In this document: positions 1-4,537 of the stretch, one piece after another | Numbering within the stretch: position 1 is the stretch's first letter | How the letters are laid out: each line of letters opens with the position of its first letter | Program-made: the position numbers and the translations under genes | Notes under the pieces: model-generated | What the model saw: the letters and a program-made list of their open reading frames with translations, nothing else | The model's database searches: none | What the model was told of the DNA's origin: nothing | Assembly: GCA_902783085.1 (NCBI GenBank) | Contig: CACZPT010000176.1 | Coordinates: 1 to 5,671, forward strand | DNA: 5,671 nt | Direction of reading: 5' to 3' | Source: an uncultured Methanobrevibacter sp. | GTDB lineage: Archaea > Methanobacteriota > Methanobacteria > Methanobacteriales > Methanobacteriaceae

Positions 1-161
1 ATAAACATATTAAACGAAGCAATAAAATCAAATTCATAAAATAATAAATAATCATAATGTGAACTCGTAAGTCAACGAGGGATAGCTCGGTAAACCTTAT
101 TACTCACAAGAGAATAATAGCCCAAGAATAATATTACAATGGTAAAAACATTAAGTAATAG
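1..161. other. Gene-less left edge with small hairpins
   Basis: I find no supportable gene here: all three + frames are broken by stops, and the minus-strand open stretch over 72-284 lies opposite the acetyltransferase remnant with no family signature. Positions 61-117 are richer in G and C than their surroundings and can fold locally. CTCGT (64-68) pairs with ACGAG (75-79). CGAG (76-79) could instead pair with CTCG (86-89). TTATT plus CTC (97-105, one bulged A) pairs with GAG plus AATAA (110-117) around an ACAA loop. This may be the end of an element that truncated the neighbouring gene, or eroded coding sequence; neither can be shown from this window. Confidence 0.4.
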
Positions 162-455
162 ACTATATTCCATCCAGACACAAATCATTGGTGGGGTGAT
201 GAATCTTGTGAACTTGGATATTGGATAGGTGAAAAATACTGGGGTCACGGTTTTGCTGTTGAAGCTTCCAAAATAGTGATTCAAAGAGCATTTAAAGATT
301 TAGATGTAAAACAAATTTATGCATCATATAAATGTGAAAACACACAATCCAAAAGAGTTTTAGAAAAATTAGGATTTAAATACTATGCTCAATTAGAAAA
401 TAAGAATTATTTAGGTGAAACTTTTAGTGAAATAGCTATGATATTAGAAAAATAG
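162..455 (+). pseudogene. GNAT N-acetyltransferase, N-terminally truncated remnant
   Basis: This is the C-terminal half of a GNAT acetyltransferase of the RimJ/RimL-like (Acetyltransf_3) type, which would transfer an acetyl group from acetyl-CoA to an amine. The frame reads ELGYWIGEKYWGHGFAVEAS (from about 213), the acetyl-CoA-binding region of the fold. It is followed by the late helix and strand with NTQSKRVLEKLGFKYY, a hallmark of the family. The frame ends at TAG 453-455. Going upstream it is closed by consecutive stops TAA 156-158 and TAG 159-161, and no ATG, GTG or TTG lies at a usable position. About 97 residues remain of a usual 170-190, so the N-terminal substrate-side half is missing. 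I found no convincing N-terminal half in the other frames upstream. It converges on the K+ channel gene, whose stop codon starts at the very next base. The family call is secure; loss of function is inferred. Confidence 0.8.
448..452 (-). terminator. Oligo-T tract after K+ channel gene
   Basis: Read on the minus strand, five T residues lie just past the channel stop codon (456-458), inside the last codons of the GNAT remnant. It is a short tract, so this is a weak candidate terminator for the exonuclease-channel transcript. Confidence 0.3.
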
Positions 456-1244
456 CTACTTATTTTTTTGAATAATTTCTTTTAATTCATTGATTTCATC
501 TTTTAGCTCATCGATTTTTTGCTCATTTTTTAACACTTGTTTATTTAAATCATCTAATTTAGCTTCATTAACATCCATTTTTTCATTTAACTCAGTAATA
601 TAGAAAGTTCCTTCTTGAAGCAAATTATCGATAAAATGAGTGGAAATAGCTCCAGTAATAGCACTGAATATAAAAACACCTACAATTAACAAAACCAAAC
701 TAAGCATTTTTCCATAGATTGTATTTGGAGTAATATCACCATAACCAACAGTTGTTAAACTAACAACAACAAACCACAAGTTATCAAATATATTATTCAT
801 ACTCGGATCAATCAAATAAAGACCAAAAGTTGAACCTATTATAATTAAAATAAAAACAGCCAAAATTTCATCAAGATGTGTGCTTTTTAAAAAATTTCCA
901 ATTACTTTAAAGAATTCAGCAATGAATAAAAGTATTCTAACTAATTTTATTAACTTTAAAAATCTAAGAGCTAAAACTGGAGATAATATAATATCAAATG
1001 GAATAGCTACAATTAATTCAATCCAATTTTCTTTCACATACTCTTTTTTATCATTTGATTTGTGAAAACCACAGAAAAAGTCAAAGACCAATACCATACA
1101 AGTTATAATATCAAAAATCATGATCTTATGATAAAATGTTGGTGAAAGATCAAATATGACTGAATAAGACAATAAAATAACATCAATAATGACTATTAAA
1201 CTTAATATAGCTCGAAAAATGTTTGAAATCTTTTTTATAGACAA
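456..1244 (-). CDS. Six-TM voltage-gated-type potassium channel
   Basis: This is a membrane K+ channel subunit of 262 residues, expected to work as a tetramer passing K+ across the cell membrane. The selectivity filter TTVGYGD is at residues 164-170, preceded by the pore helix (about 152-163) and followed by S6 (178-203). Upstream are S1 (11-31), S2 (41-60), S3 (74-90) and S4 (92-109). S4 carries R94, K97, K100 and R103 at three-residue spacing, the charge pattern of a voltage sensor. S5 is about 124-145. Residues 218-260 are a charged heptad-like coiled coil, probably for tetramer assembly; no RCK/TrkA-N ligand domain is present. The start is TTG at 1244, with a TAG stop in frame at 1254-1256 and AGGGG at 1251-1255 as ribosome binding site. 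The next Met (residue 42) would delete S1. It lies 28 bases after the exonuclease stop on the same strand, so co-transcription is likely. Channel identity is firm; voltage gating is inferred from S4. Confidence 0.93.
   Translation of the reverse strand: MSIKKISNIFRAILSLIVIIDVILLSYSVIFDLSPTFYHKIMIFDIITCMVLVFDFFCGFHKSNDKKEYVKENWIELIVAIPFDIILSPVLALRFLKLIKLVRILLFIAEFFKVIGNFLKSTHLDEILAVFILIIIGSTFGLYLIDPSMNNIFDNLWFVVVSLTTVGYGDITPNTIYGKMLSLVLLIVGVFIFSAITGAISTHFIDNLLQEGTFYITELNEKMDVNEAKLDDLNKQVLKNEQKIDELKDEINELKEIIQKNK
463..469 (+). terminator. Oligo-T terminator after GNAT remnant
   Basis: Seven T residues begin eight bases after the GNAT stop codon. Archaeal RNA polymerase commonly stops at such T tracts without needing a hairpin. 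The tract lies inside the 3' end of the convergent K+ channel gene, where it encodes lysines on the other strand, so the two genes' ends interlock. Confidence 0.45.
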
Positions 1245-1250
1245 TTTAAT

Positions 1251-1255
1251 CCCCT
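1251..1255 (-). promoter_or_regulatory. Shine-Dalgarno AGGGG for the channel TTG start
   Basis: AGGGG on the minus strand lies six bases before TTG 1244. Its first two bases are the end of the in-frame TAG stop at 1254-1256. It supports TTG as the real start, since no other canonical start lies before the first membrane segment. Confidence 0.5.
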
Positions 1256-1272
1256 ATGATTTTCATGATTAT

Positions 1273-1929
1273 TTATTTTTTAGGCAAAATATTACTGCTT
1301 GAAGTCATCGAATAATTAAATGGCTGGGATTTGTATTCGATAAAAGAGAATCTGGTGCCGTTGACACCATATTTTGGATTATATCCAAATATATTAATGT
1401 ATTCTTTCAAATCATCACGTTCATTTTGTAATGCTTGAGTAACTTCAAATAATGCCCTTGTATCATCAATAGCTCTATGAAAATTAACTTTTTCGATATT
1501 GTAATAATTAACCGCATCAATTAACTTATGAGGATATGCTTTTCTGTCTTTAAAAACAGATAATGTATCTAACCAGTTTAAATTTGATACAATATCATAA
1601 GCCTCTGTAGGAAAATGTCTTTTAAGTAATTCATATATGAATGACAAATCAAATTGAGTATTATGAGCAACCATTAATGTATCCTTAGTTAATCTCTCTT
1701 TTAAATCACAAGCCATGATTTCTTCACTAACACCATCACGATTAAGTATTTCATCAGTGATACTTGTAATTTCAACAATTTTTTGTGGTAAATTCTCATT
1801 AATCTTAATGAATTTATCATATTCTTCAACAACTTCCCCATCTACAACAGTAACCATCGCAAGTTCGATTATTTTACAATCACAACAGTTTAGGCCTGTA
1901 GTTTCTGTATCAAAAAAGATTATTTTAAT
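1273..1929 (-). CDS. DnaQ-like DEDDh 3'-5' exonuclease with ATT start
   Basis: This is a 3'-5' exonuclease of the DnaQ/RNase T superfamily, which removes 3' nucleotides from DNA or RNA using two metal ions. Counting from ATT at 1929 it has 218 residues. Exo I is FFDTETTG with D7 and E9; Exo II is AHNTQFD with D94; Exo III is HRAIDDT with H151 and D156. All DEDDh catalytic residues are present. A C-terminal tail with FGYNPKYG (181-188) follows the exonuclease domain. The first ATG in frame (1857) would begin at residue 25 and remove D7 and E9, so it cannot be the start of an active enzyme. The open frame reaches back to a TAA at 1954-1956 and has no ATG, GTG or TTG before 1857. GGAGGA sits at 1936-1941, and ATT 1927-1929 is seven bases from the GGAGG core; ATA 1930-1932 is the alternative. 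It is probably a stand-alone repair or RNA-processing nuclease. It is the first gene of a pair with the K+ channel. Confidence 0.9.
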   Translation of the reverse strand: MKIIFFDTETTGLNCCDCKIIELAMVTVVDGEVVEEYDKFIKINENLPQKIVEITSITDEILNRDGVSEEIMACDLKERLTKDTLMVAHNTQFDLSFIYELLKRHFPTEAYDIVSNLNWLDTLSVFKDRKAYPHKLIDAVNYYNIEKVNFHRAIDDTRALFEVTQALQNERDDLKEYINIFGYNPKYGVNGTRFSFIEYKSQPFNYSMTSSSNILPKK

Positions 1930-1935
1930 TATAAA

Positions 1936-1941
1936 TCCTCC
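1936..1941 (-). promoter_or_regulatory. Shine-Dalgarno GGAGGA for exonuclease
   Basis: GGAGGA on the minus strand is a strong match to the archaeal 16S 3' end. It lies inside the open frame, just before the ATA and ATT codons, and fixes initiation near 1929 rather than at ATG 1857, about 80 bases away. It is the best evidence that the gene starts on a non-canonical codon. Confidence 0.75.
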
Positions 1942-1970
1942 AAAATATTTTAATTAAATATATATTAATA

Positions 1971-1980
1971 AAAATATTTA
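1971..1980 (-). promoter_or_regulatory. Candidate TATA box for exonuclease-channel operon
   Basis: On the minus strand TAAATATTTT lies about 45 bases before the ATT start. With the usual archaeal distance of about 25 bases to the transcription start, it would give a leader of roughly 20 bases that still contains the GGAGGA site. A second TATA-like run at 1956-1966 would put the start at or beyond that site and fits less well. The whole region is AT-rich, so this is weak evidence. Confidence 0.3.
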
Positions 1981-2190
1981 ATTATTTTTACCAAAATATT
2001 GTAAGAATCAACAATTTCTTTAAGGCATTTAAATTGTACAAAAGTCCACAATAAACTTTAAATAATAAGAATAATAATTAGTAATGCATAATTAATTGAA
2101 CTTTATTCAACAATGACAGACAGTTCATGAAATAATAATCTTCAACTTATACAAAGTTAAGATAATTCAATATTCAAGCAAAATACAATA

Positions 2191-2200
2191 ATATAAAAAT
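2191..2200 (+). promoter_or_regulatory. Candidate TATA box for zinc-ribbon/YczE operon
   Basis: ATATAAAAAT lies about 52-61 bases before ATG 2252. A transcription start about 25 bases downstream would give a leader of around 30 bases containing the GGAAGG site. It is the best TATA-like match close to the gene, but the surrounding composition makes chance matches common. Confidence 0.35.
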
Positions 2201-2238
2201 AATAGCTAACATACATATTACCAACAAAACTCTCTTTT

Positions 2239-2244
2239 GGAAGG
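2239..2244 (+). promoter_or_regulatory. Shine-Dalgarno GGAAGG deciding start at 2252
   Basis: GGAAGG sits seven bases before ATG 2252. The upstream in-frame TTG at 2237 overlaps this site and so cannot be the start served by it. This places the N-terminus four residues ahead of... the first zinc-ribbon cysteine at residue 4 (MKTCQQCGYE). Confidence 0.6.
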
Positions 2245-2251
2245 CAATATA

Positions 2252-3193
2252 ATGAAAACATGCCAACAGTGCGGATATGAAAACAAAGATGAAATGAATT
2301 TCTGCATAAACTGTGGAAACAAATTAATAACTGACACACCACCAGAAAGCAAATCCTCTGAAGATGCAAATACTAAAAACGAAGCATTAAAAGTATGTAA
2401 TGAATGCAGATATGAAAACAAAGATGAAATGAATTTCTGCGTAAACTGTGGAAACAAACTAGATGACAAATCAGTACAATCACAAAACAATACTGATACC
2501 CAAAAAGAAGAAAAAAATACCAACACCAATACCAAAAAAGAAAATATGGGGTCGTATAAACCAAAAATTGGTCCAGATGGAATCAATAAAAAATTCATTA
2601 AAAAAGAAAAAAAGGTGGTTAAGAAAACTACTAAACAACTGTGTCCTGTTGCAGATTTATACTTCTTATCTACTAATGAAGATGAATATAAAAGGTCAGC
2701 TGAACTTTTTAAAGAATGGGTTGATAATTATGTTATTCCAAAGCTCCATAAAATATGGTATTTTGGTTTGTATGAGCATTGGAGAAATTTCAAAACAAAC
2801 TGTATATATGGATTATTTTCATTAATGGTTATTGGACATTATGATGAATGTTTAATCTACTGTAATAAACTTTTAGATTTAGAAGAAACGGTTTATAGTA
2901 AAGGAATTGGTTCGCATACAGCTAATGGTTTAATTGCCGGCATTAAAACATTTGCTGCAATGACTGGTAAAACCGGGAATAAAGAGCAAGAACAATTATA
3001 TCAAAGAATCAGATTAGTTAAAGTAGCATGTTTATATGAACTTAAAGAATATCAAGAGGCTAAGGATTTAATAGTTTTATTACCTGAAAGTTATGGTTTT
3101 GAATTTAATGACCGTGACGAATATTACAATCAAAATTTCAAATATAAAGATACCTTTTTAGTTAAAGATTTCAAGAAATTACTTAACATGTGA
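2252..3193 (+). CDS. Double zinc-ribbon protein with unknown helical C-terminal domain
   Basis: This 313-residue soluble protein is of unknown function. Two N-terminal zinc ribbons of the CxxCGxEN...FCxxCG type bind one Zn each: C4, C7, C18, C21 and C49, C52, C63, C66. The second is almost an exact copy of the first at DNA level. A polar low-complexity linker rich in Asn, Thr, Lys and Gln follows (about 71-128, with a basic stretch at 113-128). The C-terminal domain (about 130-313) is rich in helices and aromatic residues, including a helix pair around HYDECLIYCNKLLDLEE and a later LKEYQEAKDLIVLLPES that look TPR-like; I do not recognise the family. There is no signal peptide or membrane segment. 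Such ribbons usually mediate protein or nucleic-acid contacts. The stop TGA 3191-3193 abuts or overlaps the next gene, so it is probably co-translated with the YczE-like membrane protein, possibly as a cytosolic partner; that is inference. Confidence 0.88.
   Translation: MKTCQQCGYENKDEMNFCINCGNKLITDTPPESKSSEDANTKNEALKVCNECRYENKDEMNFCVNCGNKLDDKSVQSQNNTDTQKEEKNTNTNTKKENMGSYKPKIGPDGINKKFIKKEKKVVKKTTKQLCPVADLYFLSTNEDEYKRSAELFKEWVDNYVIPKLHKIWYFGLYEHWRNFKTNCIYGLFSLMVIGHYDECLIYCNKLLDLEETVYSKGIGSHTANGLIAGIKTFAAMTGKTGNKEQEQLYQRIRLVKVACLYELKEYQEAKDLIVLLPESYGFEFNDRDEYYNQNFKYKDTFLVKDFKKLLNM
2270..2326 (+). repeat. Zinc-ribbon direct repeat, copy 1
   Basis: This is the first copy of a 57-base direct repeat. 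It matches 2405-2461 at 54 of 57 positions by my alignment, 135 bases (45 codons) apart and in frame. It encodes CGYENKDEMNFCINCGNKL. Confidence 0.95.
2405..2461 (+). repeat. Zinc-ribbon direct repeat, copy 2
   Basis: This second copy encodes CRYENKDEMNFCVNCGNKL. Of the three differences, two change residues (G to R after the second Cys, and I to V) and one is silent. The flanking sequences are unrelated, so the duplicated block is sharply bounded. Confidence 0.95.
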
Positions 3194-3204
3194 TTTTAGT
3201 GAAA

Positions 3205-3831
3205 ATGAAAAAAATTAAAAAATATATTGTATACCTAATATCCTTATTTATCATATCATTAGGTGCTTCTCTATCAATTAAAGCTAATCTAGGAACTTCC
3301 CCCCTGATATGTCTTCCATATGTTTCAAGTTTAATCACTAAATTTAGTGTTGGGGAGGTAATGTTTGTATTTACCCTTATTTTCATTTTAATCCAAGTTA
3401 TACTTTTAAGAAAAGATTTTGAAAAAAGGCAATACTTACAATTAGTTATTGGAACAATATTTTCGGCTTTTATTGATTTTTCATTAATGCTTGTTAATTT
3501 CATAAATCCAGTTGGATACATTAATCAAATGTTATTGCTATTGATTAGTTGTGTTGTGGTGGCATTTGGTGTTTTATTAGAAATTAAAACTGAAGTTGTA
3601 TATCTTCCTGCCGATGGTGTTATTGTAGCTATTTCAAATGTTTCAAACATTGAATTTCCAAAAGTAAAACCTTTTGTTGATAGTTCAATGGTTATTATAG
3701 CAGCTATTTTATCTCTGATATTTTTAGGTTATCTTGCAGGTGTTCGTGAAGGTACTGTAATTTCGGCCATAATCATTGGACCAATTGTCAAAATACTTAA
3801 AAAATATTTAGATCCCTATTTGAACTTCTAA
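3205..3831 (+). CDS. YczE/YyaS-type integral membrane protein (COG2364-like)
   Basis: This multi-spanning membrane protein has 208 residues from ATG 3205 and resembles the bacterial YczE/YyaS family, whose molecular function is not established. The N-terminal helix runs into LGASLSIKANLGTSPLICLP, the family's characteristic opening with its LGTSP motif. Further membrane segments lie at about 49-68, 80-99, 108-127, 160-179 and 183-199. VYLPADGVIVAISN (around 132-145) and GVREGTVISAIIIGPIVKI (around 179-197) fit the family's later conserved stretches. The start is uncertain. GTG 3190 overlaps the upstream stop as GTGA and would add five residues (MILVK). ATG 3205 has GTGAT (3190-3194) as a possible ribosome site ten bases upstream, so I prefer it. 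Either way it is translationally linked to the zinc-ribbon gene. An A6T6 tract follows the stop. It is probably a transporter or a membrane accessory protein. Confidence 0.85.
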   Translation: MKKIKKYIVYLISLFIISLGASLSIKANLGTSPLICLPYVSSLITKFSVGEVMFVFTLIFILIQVILLRKDFEKRQYLQLVIGTIFSAFIDFSLMLVNFINPVGYINQMLLLLISCVVVAFGVLLEIKTEVVYLPADGVIVAISNVSNIEFPKVKPFVDSSMVIIAAILSLIFLGYLAGVREGTVISAIIIGPIVKILKKYLDPYLNF

Positions 3832-3835
3832 AAAA

Positions 3836-3841
3836 TTTTTT
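3836..3841 (+). terminator. Oligo-T terminator after YczE-like gene
   Basis: Six T residues follow six A residues that include the end of the TAA stop (3829-3831). The placement directly after the stop fits an archaeal T-tract terminator for the zinc-ribbon/YczE operon. Confidence 0.55.
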
Positions 3842-3937
3842 ACCTTATGTAAAAAAAATCTTAAAATAAACTTATTAAAGCCAACTAACATAAATCATAA
3901 TACATCAATTTTTCAAAAATTACATGGGATGATTTAA
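3842..3937 (+). promoter_or_regulatory. Promoter and leader of the duplicated-module zinc-ribbon gene
   Basis: This short AT-rich gap should carry the promoter of the next gene. TATA-like runs occur at about 3872-3879 (TTATTAAA) and 3890-3900. GGGATGAT, a loose match to the GGTGAT-type ribosome site, ends four bases before ATT 3938. The same bases contain ATG 3929, which in frame gives only ATG-ATT-TAA, a two-codon reading frame just before the gene. Confidence 0.3.
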
Positions 3938-4522
3938 ATTAACTCACAGGAAATCCGATATTTTTATCGAAATATTGTCAAAACAGGGAAAGTTTATAGG
4001 GTTAAACATAATAATAAAGATTATGGTGAGTTTAAAAAGTTATCTGATGCATTATATGAACGAGATGCCTTATTTTATTGTAATTTTGACTATGATTTAC
4101 TTGTAGAATGTGATTTGGAAAACAAATATGAGAATATGGAATTACCCCCATTTCCAGAAAAAAGGTCAAAAGGAAGAATCAAAGGAATTAAAGTTAACAA
4201 AAAAGAAAGAGAAGGGGAAATTCTTTTTGATCACAAAAAAAGAGGTTTTTATATTAAGAAATCCGATGAAATATTTGGATATTACGATTCAATGACAGAA
4301 GCTTTCTATTATAAAAAGATATTAATGGAAAATAATTGGGATGCATCATCCATTAAAAAGAAAATTACTCAAAGAGTACATATTAATAAAAAATTAGATT
4401 TAAATAAAAAATATAAAGTTAAATTAAATTACTGTCCCAACTGCAGGAGTAAATTAAAAATTGATGAAAAAGAATGTCATTCATGTGGAATTAACATTGA
4501 AGAATATCTTTATTCAAATTAA
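3938..4522 (+). CDS. Duplicated AP2-like module protein with C-terminal zinc ribbon
   Basis: The protein has 194 residues counted from ATT 3938; its function is unknown. Two modules align without gaps over 34 residues: 18-51 (KVYRVKHNNKDYGEF...) and 102-135 (RGFYIKKSDEIFGYY...). They share the pattern of basic/aromatic beta strands, a Gly turn, then a helix starting S/T-D/E-A and ending N-aromatic-D. This resembles the three-strand-plus-helix AP2 and integrase arm-type DNA-binding folds (inference from pattern). A basic linker (about 73-92) joins them. The C-terminal zinc ribbon uses C166, C169, C180 and C183. The frame is open back to TAA 3935-3937 and has no ATG, GTG or TTG until TTG 4115 (residue 60), which would cut off all of module 1. 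ATT 3938 with GGGATGAT upstream is the most likely start; a disabled start from ATG 3929 with a TAA two codons later is the alternative. It converges on carB with 15 bases between stops. A nucleic-acid-binding role is plausible. Confidence 0.75.
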   Translation: MNSQEIRYFYRNIVKTGKVYRVKHNNKDYGEFKKLSDALYERDALFYCNFDYDLLVECDLENKYENMELPPFPEKRSKGRIKGIKVNKKEREGEILFDHKKRGFYIKKSDEIFGYYDSMTEAFYYKKILMENNWDASSIKKKITQRVHINKKLDLNKKYKVKLNYCPNCRSKLKIDEKECHSCGINIEEYLYSN

Positions 4523-4525
4523 AAA
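4521..4525 (-). terminator. Oligo-T tract downstream of carB
   Basis: Read on the minus strand, five T residues begin 12 bases beyond the carB stop codon, overlapping the stop of the convergent zinc-ribbon gene. This is a plausible but short archaeal T-tract terminator. Confidence 0.3.
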
Positions 4526-4537
4526 TAATGGAGAAAA

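Larger units (their letters stand above)
1957..2236. other. Intergenic region between divergent genes
   Basis: These 280 AT-rich bases separate the exonuclease (leftward) from the double zinc-ribbon gene (rightward) and should hold both promoters. No coding frame of any length with family features is seen. ACAATTT (2011-2017) and AAATTGT (2031-2037) form a perfect 7-base inverted repeat around a 13-base loop, and TTGAA (2096-2100) faces TTCAA (2106-2110). Both could be operators or chance in such composition. I see nothing like a riboswitch or tRNA. Confidence 0.5.

Noticed and set aside
80..96. Resemblance to a tRNA D-arm (TAGCTCGGTA)
   Set aside because: No acceptor stem, anticodon arm with 7-base loop, or TTC arm can be laid out around it.
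196..202. GTGATGA, an exact match to the box C motif of archaeal C/D guide RNAs
   Set aside because: It lies in the GNAT coding frame, and I found no CTGA box D at a suitable distance downstream.
72..284. Minus-strand open frame of 70 codons with a hydrophobic middle
   Set aside because: It lies opposite the GNAT remnant, whose + frame has clear family motifs. Its hydrophobicity follows from AT-rich sequence and it matches no family I recognise.
880..1065. Plus-strand open frame inside the K+ channel gene
   Set aside because: It is antisense to S2-S5 of the channel, which has an unmistakable pore motif, and has no features of its own.
1715..1957. Plus-strand open frame over the exonuclease 5' end
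   Set aside because: It is Ser/Ile-rich and fully antisense to conserved exonuclease sequence, so it is a shadow frame.
2157..2598. Minus-strand Cys/Phe/Ser-rich frames with an apparent internal repeat
   Set aside because: The repeat is only the antisense image of the duplicated zinc ribbon; the + strand has Cys4 spacing and a good ribosome site.
3183..3521. Minus-strand open frame opposite the YczE-like gene
   Set aside because: The + strand encodes a recognisable membrane family, and this frame shows no coding features.
3907..3921. Perfect palindrome AATTTTT-C-AAAAATT
   Set aside because: The one-base centre cannot form a hairpin loop at full stem length, and A/T runs of this kind are expected by chance in this composition.
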